Positions 8,447 through 17,199 of a stretch of 64,000 nucleotides of DNA are shown in pieces. Within the stretch, counting starts at the first letter, position 1. Every line of letters starts with the position of its first letter. This stretch comes from JAJDXO01 sp965207535 (lineage in GTDB: Bacteria; Pseudomonadota; Alphaproteobacteria; Rhodospirillales; UBA2165): assembly GCA_965207535.1 (NCBI GenBank), contig CBDBMR010000002.1, positions 1-64,000 on the forward strand. The letters are read 5' to 3'. Below the pieces are notes generated by a model that was given only the letters and a program-made list of their open reading frames with translations, searched no databases and was not told where the DNA came from. Position numbers and translations under genes: made by a program.

Positions 8447-9205
8447 CTATGTGAGCCCGTACACCGTGCGGAGAAGATCGGCTGCTGCTTGCCGGGTGAA
8501 GGGAACGTCAAATGACTTCGGATCGAGAGTTTGGTCGGCGTGAGCCAGGTCGACGAAGGCGCGAAGATCTCCGCGAATGGGTTCCGGCAGTGCGACCCGT
8601 GCATCCTCGGGCAGAAGCTGCGCCAGCCGGAAGACATCATTGCGATGTTTCCTGATGTCTTTTCGATCGACGTTTGCGCCCTCCTCGGACTGAGCGGTGA
8701 GATCGAGAACCGCTCGGGCCTTGAAGGGTATGAGCAGGGTCTCGTCGATGATCGTGACGCCGTCGACCTCGCGCTTAGCGGTCTGGAGCGCCTCGAAATA
8801 GGCGTCGTCCAGCAGGATTGCCGAAAGGCTGACGATTTCCTGGTCTGCCGGCAACCGTGTGTAGATCGCGTCGTCGGACAGGTCGATGTCCGTCGGCCGT
8901 CGCGCAAAGAGCTCGATCATGAAAGGGTAGCTTGGGTCGGTCGGGTGGTGGAAGCGATAGAATTCCCTTCTCCCGTCGCTCCGTTCACGAGCCCGATACC
9001 CGCCTGCGTCCAGAAATTCGCGGAAGGCACGTCCGAATTCGACGTCCACGACCTCGACGCAGAGCACCATGTCGATGTCCCTGGTCGCCCTGAAATCGAG
9101 ACCGGCTGCGTCAAACAGCAGATCGCAAGCGGCACCGCCGATGATGGCGTACTGGCCCTCGTGGGCCGCGAAGTGTTCGCGAAACTTGTCGATGCCGGTT
9201 ACCAC
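8447..9205 (-). CDS. AbiEii-like nucleotidyltransferase, putative toxin
   Basis: The product is 252 aa. The N-terminal nucleotidyltransferase-fold signature is visible: IIGGAACDLLF (about 22-32), then RATRDIDMVL (about 39-48) with the DxD metal ligands, and a later conserved lysine (IPFKARAVLDL). Such AbiEii-type proteins act as toxins of type IV-like systems and can modify tRNA or block growth. It overlaps the upstream gene by 7 nt on the minus strand, the usual antitoxin-then-toxin order. It is likely controlled from the repeat-rich promoter upstream of that gene. Key residues appear present, so the protein is probably functional. Target is unknown. Confidence 0.8.
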   Translation of the reverse strand: MVTGIDKFREHFAAHEGQYAIIGGAACDLLFDAAGLDFRATRDIDMVLCVEVVDVEFGRAFREFLDAGGYRARERSDGRREFYRFHHPTDPSYPFMIELFARRPTDIDLSDDAIYTRLPADQEIVSLSAILLDDAYFEALQTAKREVDGVTIIDETLLIPFKARAVLDLTAQSEEGANVDRKDIRKHRNDVFRLAQLLPEDARVALPEPIRGDLRAFVDLAHADQTLDPKSFDVPFTRQAAADLLRTVYGLT

Positions 9206-10185
9206 TGCATTCCATCCAATAATCGTTCCGCGGCCATGGATACGCGCTCATCGCGGTGATCGTGGAACTGCGCGTAGAGTGACAGCGGATCCACGGTCCG
9301 CGCGGCAGACAAGGCAGCCGGGTTATATGACCAGGTTTCCACGATATGGGAAGCTTGATCCCTGTCGGTTTCCACGAGTTCATCGGTCTGAGCGAAAATC
9401 CTCCAATCGCTGGCCGCGACCGCAAATGCCGGTAGCGGCGGCGGGGATAGGTCGGTCAACTCGGCAAGCGCGCTCTCACCTGCATGTTTCAACGGTGGAG
9501 CAGCGTGGGCGTCTCGGACGAACTTCTCAGTGCGCACCGGGCTACGCAGCAGTTCGTGTGCGGCATCGAACAGTTGCCTCCCTTCGGCTGCAAAGCGGAT
9601 GCGCCGCTCCCTGCCGTGTCGTTCGGTATGGGCAAGCCCGGCACCGACCAGATCATCGAACGCACGGCCGATAGACATTGCCGAGTAGTGCAGCTGTGCC
9701 GCTACGAGGGATGGAGTTGTCGCGGTCTCGTCGAGCCGCAGGAGGCGATGGAACAATACCGCTTGAGCCACTGGCGAGAGGCCGGCTACTCGTTGCGGCT
9801 TCGGCGTCCGGAAGCGTTCGCGCAGGTCTATCGCGAGGTCGGGAATGTAGAGCTGCTTACTAGGTACGACGAACGGAACCCCTTGTCCGATGAGGCGCGA
9901 GCGGTTGTGCGCGCTCAGCCAGGGGGCGACGAAGACGACGATCGCGTCGGCGGCGGGGCGGACTAAGGCAACATGCTTTGCGATGTCGGACGGCGTAGCG
10001 GTGTTGTCTGTGGTCGCGAGGAAGATACATCGTCTTCCCGCTACGTAGCCCTCAAGAAGGCTGTACATCTGGGAAAGAAACGAGGGGAGGCTGGGCGCGC
10101 CGTCGAACTCAGCGACCCTTGCAGGTTCGTGGAGTGTGTCTTCAAGATAGCGCTGGAGCGCGGTGGCGATGGGCATTGCTGACAT
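9199..10185 (-). CDS. AbiEi-like winged-helix antitoxin/repressor
   Basis: The product is 328 aa from ATG 10185. The N-terminal half is alpha/beta, with a Rossmann-like feel (IFLATTDNTATPSDIAKHV). A MarR-like winged helix follows at about residues 150-220 (LFHRLLRLDETATTPSLVAA ... HGRERRIRFAAEG). The C-terminus DPLSLYAQFHDHRDERV is typical of proteins encoded just before AbiEii-type nucleotidyltransferases. Upstream in-frame starts (to 10266) would translate through the repeat array, giving repetitive non-conserved residues, so 10185 (or ATG 10176) was preferred. The protein probably represses its own promoter at the inverted repeats and neutralises the partner enzyme. Confidence 0.75.
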   Translation of the reverse strand: MSAMPIATALQRYLEDTLHEPARVAEFDGAPSLPSFLSQMYSLLEGYVAGRRCIFLATTDNTATPSDIAKHVALVRPAADAIVVFVAPWLSAHNRSRLIGQGVPFVVPSKQLYIPDLAIDLRERFRTPKPQRVAGLSPVAQAVLFHRLLRLDETATTPSLVAAQLHYSAMSIGRAFDDLVGAGLAHTERHGRERRIRFAAEGRQLFDAAHELLRSPVRTEKFVRDAHAAPPLKHAGESALAELTDLSPPPLPAFAVAASDWRIFAQTDELVETDRDQASHIVETWSYNPAALSAARTVDPLSLYAQFHDHRDERVSMAAERLLDGMQW

Positions 10186-10190
10186 TTTGC

Positions 10191-10259
10191 GGTTTCTTAC
10201 TAACGTCAGTTGTGGTTTCTTACTAACGTTAGGATGCATGCTAACATTGTCAATGTTAG
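10191..10259. promoter_or_regulatory. Operator repeat array of the AbiE-like pair
   Basis: A 16-bp direct repeat GGTTTCTTACTAACGT occurs at 10191-10206 and 10214-10229. The second copy runs into the perfect palindrome CTAACGTTAG (10223-10232). A third unit is the inverted repeat CTAACATTGTCAATGTTAG (10241-10259, 8-bp arms, 3-bp centre). The array lies directly upstream of the antitoxin gene on the minus strand. AbiEi antitoxins are known to bind inverted repeats in their own promoter, so these are probable operators. Confidence 0.7.
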
Positions 10260-10319
10260 TGTGCAAATTGATTGTTATGGACGAGTCGATTCATCGGGCA
10301 ATTCCTTCCCGAGCTTTGG

Positions 10320-10525
10320 TGCGATTACCGGAGTCGATCGATGCCTATAGGCAGGCGCTCTCCCTCGATCCGACCTATGCCTTGGCAATGTTCAACCTCG
10401 GCGGTGTCTATTGGAACAGCGGAGATCAGGAGCAGGCGCTGCCCATTTGGCGAAGAGCAGTGGAGCAGTTTCCGGACCATGAGCTTACGGCCAGACTTCG
10501 GGGCGAATTTCAGTTTCCCCTGTGA
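10320..10525 (+). pseudogene. TPR-protein C-terminal fragment
   Basis: An open frame encodes a tetratricopeptide-like tail: SIDAYRQALSLDPTYALAMF, then NLGGVYWNSGDQEQALPIWR, then a terminal helix. The LDP and A-x-x-NLG patterns are typical TPR signatures. Sequence upstream in the same frame is the AbiE operator region and has no TPR character. This looks like the 3' end of a gene whose 5' part was removed when the accessory DNA inserted. It could mark the right-hand breakpoint of the island. Confidence 0.55.
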
Positions 10526-10599
10526 GTGTGCTTGGTGGCATGGCGGCGCGATGGAAATCGCTGGCCTGGTTACATCGGTGTCCTGTGCCACGAGCCGTA

Positions 10600-11186
10600 T
10601 TCGTCCGAGCGGACATGGCGATGGTCTCCTGACGATGTTGGTGCAGGCGTCGGGGACATGCTCGTCCCGATCATCCCACTGGCAGGCGCTGGCGAGGATT
10701 GCGCGCAGGAATTCGAAGGCACGGTTGGCCGCACCGGGCTTGTCGACGCTCGCGGCGTCGAACCAGGCGGACACACGGGCATGGTCGATGGCGTCGAGCC
10801 GGAGCCTGCCGAAGGCGGGCATCTGGCGGCCCCGCATGCAGATGTCGTAGGTCCTCAGAGAGGACGGCTTCCACCGGCTCCTGCACCTCTTGTGGTAGAT
10901 GGCGGCAAAGTCCCGGAACATCGGCGCCTCGTTCTTTTGCGGCGGGGTGACGTCCTCTCCGCCTCACAGGCGGGCGAGCACGGTCGCTCCCTCCCGGCGC
11001 GCCGCGTCGAGGGGGAGTTCCGGGAAGCGCCCGAGCGTGATCTTGCGTATGCGTCCGTTGACGCGGGTCCGGATGAAGAAGGACTTGACCCCGGAGGGCT
11101 GCACCCGCACCCCGAAACGCCCAAGAAGATTGTCCCACAGGGTGTATTCCTGTGCCGGCGGCGATGATCCTTACGGTCAGCCGCAT
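10600..11186 (-). pseudogene. Integrase remnant (arm- and core-binding domains)
   Basis: Read on the minus strand, an integrase of the DUF4102 type begins near 11186 (MRLTVRIIAA), shifts frame, and continues with WDNLLGRFGVRVQPSGVKSF and RIRKITLGRFPELPLDAARR. It then meets an in-frame TGA near 10970. The core-binding domain follows (FRDFAAIYHKRC ... RRPSPCPLGR), after which similarity ends near 10600. The catalytic domain is missing. The gene has one frameshift, one stop and a 3' truncation. With the left remnant at about 0.95-1.5 kb, it brackets the Dnd/AbiE cargo. Confidence 0.75.
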
Positions 11187-11245
11187 GCGGCCCCTTTTCA
11201 TCGTCCGTTCTCCTTCCCGCTTCCGGCCATGGCGTCGCTCACGAT

Positions 11246-11400
11246 TCAGGAGATACGTCCCGACGGATGGAGGACATGGTCGTCGGCGAGATGCGCATAG
11301 CGCTCGGTGGAGGTGACATCGGCGTGGCCGAGCAGACGCCTGACGGTATAGAGGTCAAGCCCGCTCATCACCGCATGGCCGCCAAGTCGGCGAACAGGCT
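11246..11400 (-). pseudogene. Integrase C-terminal fragment with tyrosine box
   Basis: The minus-strand frame reads VMSGLDLYTVRRLLGHADV followed by TSTERYAHLADDHV, which is box III plus the nucleophilic tyrosine of a tyrosine recombinase, then a stop at 11246. The sequence just before it (DDSLFADLAAMR) is a damaged box II region with stops at the joint. It lies upstream of, and is not continuous with, the N-terminal integrase remnant, so at least two integrase genes decayed here. Confidence 0.7.
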
Positions 11401-11689
11401 GTCATCGATTTTCTCAGTGATGAATTTCACCGAGAGCCGCGCAAACGGTACCCGGTCCGCGGTCTGGCTTCGGGGCGTTTTCAAAAGAACCGAGCGACGT
11501 CGATAGTTCTTTGACAGGAAGGTGCCGCTGGCGCTACATGTTGTGCAGCGGGCCAGCCATCCGCGCCGTCCACGCTGGCAAAGCCCCCTCGGGCAGGCTT
11601 CTTCAATCTAAAGACAATCCCTGGTCGTTTTCTCACGTGCCAAGGATCAAGTGGGCACGTCCTGTTCGGCACTGACGGAGCAACGAACC

Positions 11690-12601
11690 ATGCGGATTCA
11701 ATTCCGAACTATCGACCGCGCAAAAGGGTCGGCCAAGGCGTTGGCGGCTTCAGTGGATGGCCTTACACTTTCCGAGGCGCAGGCAACGCTCGCCACAATG
11801 ACTGGATATCGCGACTGGCACGAACTGGCGAATACTATTGGCCGAGGTTCGGTGGAAATGCACGGCATCTCCAGTCAAGACGATCAGCCCGGGCTCGATG
11901 CTGCCTCTCTGGCACTCGAATTGTCGGATCGACTTGGTCTGTCGGTTGGCGATGGGCTCTATACGCTCACGGAGATGAGGTTGCCGGGAATTGGCATCGG
12001 AGACCTTGAGACCTACGAGGCGATATGGCTTCGCCTCTTCAAGGAAACACAACCCGTTCGGGACGGCGAACGCGTGTCTGGCACGGTGGTGAGGATCAAC
12101 AGCCCGGGCTGGGACGGAATAGGAGCGATGGCGATACTCAAGAAGTATGGTGAAGCGACCGACCTCATCACGCACAAGGCGCCGAATTCATTGGTGGCTG
12201 ATTTTGAGGTCGTATTTCCAAGAAGTCCGTTGTCATTGTTCGTGCCGGCAAGACTGAAGTTGGCCTATGGAGTCTGGACGGAAGAGGACGGGTCGAAGGT
12301 ACTGTTCTCGCGCGACTACAAGCCCCTTTGGCGATTGACGGACGGCAAGAGGCCGAAAAGGCTTCGGCCCTGGCATTGGATTGAATGGATTGATCAGCAA
12401 CACTTCTGGGACGACAGGAATACCCCCTGGTGGTCTGTTCACCGCTTGGAAGAAGAAGAAAACCGGCTTCGCGGTTTTGGTATCCGCTGTCTGCCGAAAC
12501 TGGTCGATACCCTTCCCGACCTCATCTTCGATAATGACTTGCGTACCGTCGGGGACGCCGTCAAACGAATGGCCGAACGAGAACGAGGTGCCGCATTTTG
12601 A
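11690..12601 (+). CDS. Hypothetical protein, island flank
   Basis: The product is 303 aa from ATG 11690 (MRIQFRTIDRAKGSAKALA). An upstream in-frame start at 11651 is possible, but the added residues look non-conserved. The N-terminal 45 residues form a helical motif ending TMTGYRDWHELA, reminiscent of short N-terminal regions in some plasmid or island proteins. The rest contains a beta-rich tryptophan-containing part (WHWIEWIDQQHFW). No enzyme motif was found. Composition is lower in GC than the core genes that follow, consistent with accessory DNA. The function is unknown; coding is supported by an uninterrupted frame and sensible residue usage. Confidence 0.6.
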   Translation: MRIQFRTIDRAKGSAKALAASVDGLTLSEAQATLATMTGYRDWHELANTIGRGSVEMHGISSQDDQPGLDAASLALELSDRLGLSVGDGLYTLTEMRLPGIGIGDLETYEAIWLRLFKETQPVRDGERVSGTVVRINSPGWDGIGAMAILKKYGEATDLITHKAPNSLVADFEVVFPRSPLSLFVPARLKLAYGVWTEEDGSKVLFSRDYKPLWRLTDGKRPKRLRPWHWIEWIDQQHFWDDRNTPWWSVHRLEEEENRLRGFGIRCLPKLVDTLPDLIFDNDLRTVGDAVKRMAERERGAAF

Positions 12602-13021
12602 ACTTCAGAGAGACGAACGCGTAGATCGTACTTAGGCTCGCCACTGGAAAAGACTAGGCGGAGCGCCGTCGATTGCCATTTGCCCTATGCCTGCCCTCGC
12701 GCACGATCCGCAAAAAATCTCCAGTGTGAGATCATCCTCGATCCGGCCGCCGTGGGTCACGCGGACTCAGATGGAACCCAGCGGGATGAGGCAATCCGCA
12801 TACCACTTGATCGCTTAATTCTCATTGTTCTAAATTTATCTATTATTATCAGCAACTTAAGTATTGATCAGTCTTGTCTGAGGGAGAGGGATGCGAAGGC
12901 TTGCCGGGCGGCAGGCCGGCTTAGCCGGAGCCGGGTGAGGGGGATTTCGTGTTATCGCTGCGACTTCACAGCCGTCTCGCTGGCACTTGCCTCGAATCCG
13001 GTTAATCGCCATATTGGCCGC
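12602..13021. other. Gene-free junction with AT-rich stretch
   Basis: No gene was found in these 420 bases. They contain an AT-rich stretch (about 12815-12870) unlike anything nearby, followed by a REP-like repeat (12880-12943). This is where accessory DNA passes into the conserved Smr-XRE-hslUV neighbourhood. No integrase, tRNA or attachment core could be recognised. A short in-frame extension of the Smr gene through this stretch was judged non-coding. Confidence 0.5.
12880..12943. repeat. REP-like repeat, copy 1
   Basis: The repeat begins GAGGGAGAGGG and ends CCGGGTGAGGGGG, with a GC-rich palindromic middle (GCCGGCTTAGCCGG). The same edge pattern occurs in inverse orientation at 39296-39401 and 44935-45029, so it belongs to one dispersed intergenic repeat family. 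Such repeats are common in alphaproteobacterial genomes. Confidence 0.6.
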
Positions 13022-13588
13022 ATGGCGAAAAAGGGCTCGAAAAACAAGGATTCCAGCGGCATCGGCGCGGACGACGCCAAACTTCTGGAACAGGCGTTCG
13101 CCGACGTCGCGCCACTGCCGGGCCGCGAGGTGCGGCCCGGCGCCGAGCCGGCGAAACCGAAGCCGAAACCCCGCGCCGCGCCGCCTTCCGGCCGGACCCC
13201 GGAACCGGCGCCCCCCGAACTCCCGGAGCTCCGTACCGGAGACACGCCGGGGGTCGACAAGAAGACCCAGCAAAAGATGCGCCGGGGCCAGATCGAAATC
13301 GAGGGACGCCTGGATCTCCACGGCATGTATCAGGACGAGGCGTTCCGGGCGCTCGAGCGGTTTCTCGCCCGCTCCCAGGCGGCGGGCAAGACATGCGTCC
13401 TGGTGATCACCGGCAAGGGAACCCGCCCCGGCGGGCCCGAGGGCGAGCGTATCGGCGTCTTGCGCCGGGCGGTGCCCGGCTGGCTCAACCGGGCGGGGCT
13501 CCGCGAGCGCGTCCGGAGCTTCCGCGAGGCGGCCCCCAACCACGGCGGATCGGGCGCCCTCTACGTCCTTTTGCGGCGGGCCAGATGA
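13022..13588 (+). CDS. Smr domain protein
   Basis: The product is 188 aa from ATG 13022. A disordered, proline- and lysine-rich N-terminus (about residues 1-85) is followed by an Smr (MutS2 C-terminal-like) domain. The LDLHGM motif lies near residue 99, and the TGKGTR loop with GVLRRAVPGWL follows. Smr domains act as DNA or RNA endonucleases or binding modules, and the stand-alone cellular role in proteobacteria is not settled. The stop overlaps the start of the next gene (ATGA), so the two are coupled. In alphaproteobacteria this gene is often next to an XRE gene and hslUV, as here. A longer frame upstream to 12680 was rejected because it reads through a repeat and an AT-rich spacer. Confidence 0.88.
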   Translation: MAKKGSKNKDSSGIGADDAKLLEQAFADVAPLPGREVRPGAEPAKPKPKPRAAPPSGRTPEPAPPELPELRTGDTPGVDKKTQQKMRRGQIEIEGRLDLHGMYQDEAFRALERFLARSQAAGKTCVLVITGKGTRPGGPEGERIGVLRRAVPGWLNRAGLRERVRSFREAAPNHGGSGALYVLLRRAR

Positions 13589-13941
13589 CCCCGTTCGGCG
13601 CCCGGGTGCGGGAACTCCGCGGCAAGCGCGGCATCCAGCTCAAGCAAATGGCCGCCGATCTCCAGGTGTCGCCGGCCTATCTCTCGGCCCTCGAACACGG
13701 CAAGCGGGGCCGCCCGGGCCCCGGCTTCGTCATGCAGATCGCCCATTATTTCGAGCTGATCTGGGACGAGGTGGACGAGTTGAAGGAACTGGCCCGGCTG
13801 TCCCACCCCAGGGTGCCGGTGGAGACGGGCGGGCTGAGCCCCAAGGCGACTTTGCTCGCCAACCTCATGGCCCGGCACATCTCGGAGCTCGACGACGCCA
13901 CCATCGAGCGCATCCTCGCCGAGATGGGGTTCGATGAGTAA
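13585..13941 (+). CDS. XRE-family helix-turn-helix regulator
   Basis: The product is 118 aa. The N-terminal HTH_3-type DNA-binding domain is clear (LKQMAADLQVSPAYLSALEHG, residues about 20-40). A helical C-terminal part follows (PKATLLANLMARHI). It starts inside the stop of the Smr gene (ATGA overlap). The partnership Smr-XRE is conserved in alphaproteobacteria, but the regulated genes are not known. The protein converges with the porin gene, with only 12 nt between the stops. Confidence 0.88.
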   Translation: MTPFGARVRELRGKRGIQLKQMAADLQVSPAYLSALEHGKRGRPGPGFVMQIAHYFELIWDEVDELKELARLSHPRVPVETGGLSPKATLLANLMARHISELDDATIERILAEMGFDE

Positions 13942-13953
13942 TCTCTAAATTCG

Positions 13954-15204
13954 CTAGAAGCCGTACTGCAGGCCCAGCTGGAAGCGCGTCGCCTCGCCCT
14001 TGGTCGCTTTCTTCGGGTCGATGGCGTCTCCGGCTTCGTTAGCCCGGGGGTTGGCCTCGCGCCAGCCGTGCATGACTTCGAAGCCGATATTGGCTTGGGG
14101 CACGGGGTTCCAGATGAAGTTGACGTGCAGCGTTTGCAGCGCCTTGTTCGTCCCGGCCGCGTCGAGAGCAGTAACGCCATCGGCGGTGTCGTTCTCCACC
14201 CATCCGAAATACGCCCCGCTGCGGAGGGTGTCGGACCAGCGATGGGAGATTCCGGCAAAGCCGCCCATCGTCTCCTGCGCCTTCAGATTGCCGGCGGCGT
14301 CCGTGGCGGTGCCGTCGCCGCCGCCCCAGATCCGCCCGGAGAAACCGTTGGTGACGTTATATGTCGCCATCAGTCGGGTGGCGTCGGTCACGTTGAAAGT
14401 GGCGCCCGCATGGAGGGCATGGGCGGTTACGCCTTGGTCCCCGACATCGGCCCGCCCCGCGGCGCCGGTCAGGTTGACCGTGCCCCAGTCCGCGCTGTGG
14501 CGGAGAGCCCCGAGGAAGGTCGGCAGATCGTTGCCGCTCACCGCCGGCTCGACCGCCGCCTGCCCGGTGAAGCTTTCGCCCACCGGGAAGCTCAGGCGGA
14601 GCTGAGGTTTGCGTGTGGTGGCGATAGACCCGACAGGCCCGTCGAAATCGACCGTATCGGCGGACGCGTGATCGTCGCCCAGAATCGACCAGGCCTGTCC
14701 CGCCAGCACCGGGCCGAGCGAGCCATAGGCCTGGCGCAGCCTGAGCACGTTGCTGTCGCCGTAGAAATCGGTCTCGATCCGGGTGTTCAGCGCGCCCATC
14801 TTGGTCGGCGTATGGGTGTCGAAGCGGAGCCGCGACTGGCGGGCGTGCACGCCGACATTTCCGTCGTCGTCCGCGCTCTTCTCGTCCTTGAATGGGATGG
14901 CGGGAGCGTCGAAGGTGTCGCCGCTCGCGGGCCGGCCGTCGATGATGAAATCGCCCTTGACGTAGCCGCTGATCGAAACCGAGGTGTCGCTCCCCGGCAG
15001 CTTGAAGCCGCCCTTCTCGCCGGCGGTCACCGTCTTCTTCGCGGCTTCCTTCTGCGCGGCCTCGATCTTGGCCAGCCGTTCCTGCAGGGCCTTGATCTGC
15101 GCCTTGAGTTCCTCGATCTCGTCGGCGCCGGCGGGCGAGGCGCCCAGCAACACGGCGGCGGATACGCCGATCAGAGCAGTCCTGAAAGGAATTCTTCCGA
15201 GCAT
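13954..15204 (-). CDS. DcaP-like outer-membrane porin
   Basis: The product is 416 aa. Signal peptide residues 1-27 (LIGVSAAVLLGASPAGA) are followed by a short coiled coil (IEELKAQIKALQERLAKIEA). The porin barrel then begins with SVSISGYVKGDFIID, the pattern of the DcaP-like trimeric porin family. Alternating beta strands and a C-terminal phenylalanine (FQLGLQYGF) fit insertion by the Bam machinery. Such porins take up small anionic or dicarboxylic solutes; the substrate here is unknown. It is a single-gene unit between the XRE regulator (convergent) and hslU (same strand, 129-nt gap). Confidence 0.85.
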   Translation of the reverse strand: MLGRIPFRTALIGVSAAVLLGASPAGADEIEELKAQIKALQERLAKIEAAQKEAAKKTVTAGEKGGFKLPGSDTSVSISGYVKGDFIIDGRPASGDTFDAPAIPFKDEKSADDDGNVGVHARQSRLRFDTHTPTKMGALNTRIETDFYGDSNVLRLRQAYGSLGPVLAGQAWSILGDDHASADTVDFDGPVGSIATTRKPQLRLSFPVGESFTGQAAVEPAVSGNDLPTFLGALRHSADWGTVNLTGAAGRADVGDQGVTAHALHAGATFNVTDATRLMATYNVTNGFSGRIWGGGDGTATDAAGNLKAQETMGGFAGISHRWSDTLRSGAYFGWVENDTADGVTALDAAGTNKALQTLHVNFIWNPVPQANIGFEVMHGWREANPRANEAGDAIDPKKATKGEATRFQLGLQYGF

Positions 15205-15333
15205 TTCGGCCTCTCCGGCAAGAACGATTTCGGCAATGTCAATCGGATACTAACCAATATTGGCAAGAAGGGGAAATACTTAGGCCTTCCGACGCACACC
15301 GCAATCTTCATCTTCCGGTTATGAGTCCTGAAC

Positions 15334-16641
15334 CTAAAGAATAAACTTCGTCAAATCCGCGTTCTTGAGCAGTTCGCCGACCCGGTCGCGGACCATGTCT
15401 GCGTCGATGACGATGGTTTCGCCGCCCCGGTCGGTGGCGGTGAAGCTGATCTCTTCCAGCAGGCGCTCCATCACCGTGTGCAGGCGCCGGGCGCCGATGT
15501 TCTCGACGCCGGAATTGATCTCCGCCGACAGCCGGGCGATTTCCTCGATGGCCTCGCCGGTGAACTCCAGGGTCACGTCCTCGGTGTTCATCAGCGCGGT
15601 GTACTGCCTGATCAGGCTGGCTTCCGGCTCGGTGAGGATGCGGACGAAATCCTCGTGGGTGAGCGCGCTGAGTTCGACCCGGATGGGCAGCCGGCCCTGC
15701 AGTTCGGGCAGCAGGTCCGAGGGCTTCGCCAGGTGGAAGGCGCCCGACGCGATGAACAGGATGTGGTCGGTCCTGACCGTGCCGTGCTTGGTGGCGACGG
15801 TGGTGCCCTCGATCAGCGGCAGCAGATCCCGCTGCACCCCTTCCCGGCTCACGTCGGCGCCGTGGCGGTCCGAGCGCGCGGTGATCTTGTCGATCTCGTC
15901 GAGGAACACGATGCCGTCGTTTTCCACCACGCTCATGGCCTCGCGGACGATCTGATCCTCGTCCAGCAGCTTGTCGCTCTCCTCGGCGATCAGCAGGCCG
16001 TAGGATTCGGACACCGTCACCCGCTTGGGCTTGGCGCGCTGGCCGAACGCGCCGCCCAGCATGTCGTTGAGGTTGATCATCCCCATCTGGGCGCCGGGCA
16101 TGCCCGGAATTTCGAAGGTCGGCATGCCGCTCGACCCGGCGGAAACCTCGATCTCGATCTCCTTGTCGCCGAGCTGGCCTTCGCGGAGCATCTTGCGGAA
16201 TTTCTGGCGGGTCTCGGCGCTCGCCGATTCGCCGACGAGCGCGTCCAGCACCCGCTCCTCGGCGTTGACCTCGGCCTTGGCCTGGACCTGCTTGCGGAGC
16301 CGCTCGCGGGTCGTGTGGATGGCCACCTCGACCAGGTCGCGGACGATGCTCTCCACATCCCGGCCCACATAGCCCACCTCGGTGAATTTCGTCGCTTCCA
16401 CCTTGAGGAACGGCGCCTGGGCGAGGCGGGCGAGCCGCCGGGCGATCTCGGTCTTGCCGACGCCCGTCGGGCCGATCATCAGGATGTTCTTGGGCAGCAC
16501 CTCTTCCTTGAGGTCGTCGTCCAGTTGCTGGCGCCGCCAGCGGTTGCGGAGCGCCACGGCGACCGCGCGCTTGGCGTCGTCCTGGCCGACGATATAGCGG
16601 TCCAGCTCGGAAACGATTTCCCGGGGGGAGAAGGTGGTCAT
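15334..16641 (-). CDS. hslU: HslU ATPase subunit of HslUV protease
   Basis: The product is 435 aa, the normal HslU length. It is a AAA+ unfoldase that feeds substrates to HslV. Walker A GPTGVGKTE lies near residues 57-65, Walker B (IVFLDEIDKI) near 245-254, and the HslU I-domain lies between. Sensor and arginine-finger regions (ELQGRLPIRVEL) and a C-terminal tail ending LTKFIL are present, the tail being the one that docks into HslV. It lies 3 nt after hslV on the minus strand, forming an hslVU operon. Confidence 0.97.
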   Translation of the reverse strand: MTTFSPREIVSELDRYIVGQDDAKRAVAVALRNRWRRQQLDDDLKEEVLPKNILMIGPTGVGKTEIARRLARLAQAPFLKVEATKFTEVGYVGRDVESIVRDLVEVAIHTTRERLRKQVQAKAEVNAEERVLDALVGESASAETRQKFRKMLREGQLGDKEIEIEVSAGSSGMPTFEIPGMPGAQMGMINLNDMLGGAFGQRAKPKRVTVSESYGLLIAEESDKLLDEDQIVREAMSVVENDGIVFLDEIDKITARSDRHGADVSREGVQRDLLPLIEGTTVATKHGTVRTDHILFIASGAFHLAKPSDLLPELQGRLPIRVELSALTHEDFVRILTEPEASLIRQYTALMNTEDVTLEFTGEAIEEIARLSAEINSGVENIGARRLHTVMERLLEEISFTATDRGGETIVIDADMVRDRVGELLKNADLTKFIL

Positions 16642-16644
16642 GAA

Positions 16645-17199
16645 CTACAGCTTTTCGACGGTGACGTTGGTGTTGGTGTAGACGCAAATGCCGGCGGCGA
16701 TGTCCAGCGACCGCCGGGCGATGGTTTCCGCGTCGAAATCGTCGTGGGAAACCATGGCCCGGGCGGCGGCGAGGGCATAGTTGCCCCCCGAACCGATGCC
16801 GATGAGGCCGTCTTCCGGCTCCAGCACGTCGCCGGTCCCCGAAACCAGCAGCGAAACGTTCCTGTCGGCCACCGCCATCAGCGCCTCGAGACGCCGGAGA
16901 TAGCGGTCGGTCCGCCAATCCTTGGCCAGTTCGACGCACGACCGGGTCAATTGTTCCGGATGCTGCTCCAGCTTGGCTTCCAGGCGCTCGAACAGGGTGA
17001 AGGCGTCGGCGGTGGCGCCCGCGAACCCGGCGATCACGTTGCCGTTGCCGAGCCGGCGCACCTTGGTGGCGTTGGCCTTGATCACCGTATCGGCCATGCT
17101 CACCTGGCCGTCGCCGGCGATCACCACGTCATCGCCCTTGCGGACGCAGAGAATGGTCGTCGCGTGCCAGTCGGGACGGGGAGATTGGGGATCGGCCAT
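16645..17199 (-). CDS. hslV: HslV peptidase subunit
   Basis: The product is 184 aa from ATG 17199 (MADPQSPRPDW). The N-terminal threonine nucleophile of the mature enzyme is in HATTILCVRKG, with GDGQVS following. Conserved GSGGNYALAAARA lies near residue 138. This is a proteasome-like peptidase that works in the cytoplasm with HslU. An ATG at 17283 gives a longer frame, but the extra residues are not proteasome-like. It is divergent from hisB, with about 145 nt between the starts. Confidence 0.96.
   Translation of the reverse strand: MADPQSPRPDWHATTILCVRKGDDVVIAGDGQVSMADTVIKANATKVRRLGNGNVIAGFAGATADAFTLFERLEAKLEQHPEQLTRSCVELAKDWRTDRYLRRLEALMAVADRNVSLLVSGTGDVLEPEDGLIGIGSGGNYALAAARAMVSHDDFDAETIARRSLDIAAGICVYTNTNVTVEKL

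Noticed and set aside
8531..9259. Plus-strand open frame opposite the nucleotidyltransferase gene
   Set aside because: The minus strand has clear nucleotidyltransferase motifs and overlaps its antitoxin partner; the plus-strand product resembles nothing.
12680..13021. N-terminal extension of the Smr protein
   Set aside because: The upstream part of the frame runs through an AT-rich spacer and a REP-like repeat; the natural start with normal Smr N-terminus is ATG 13022.
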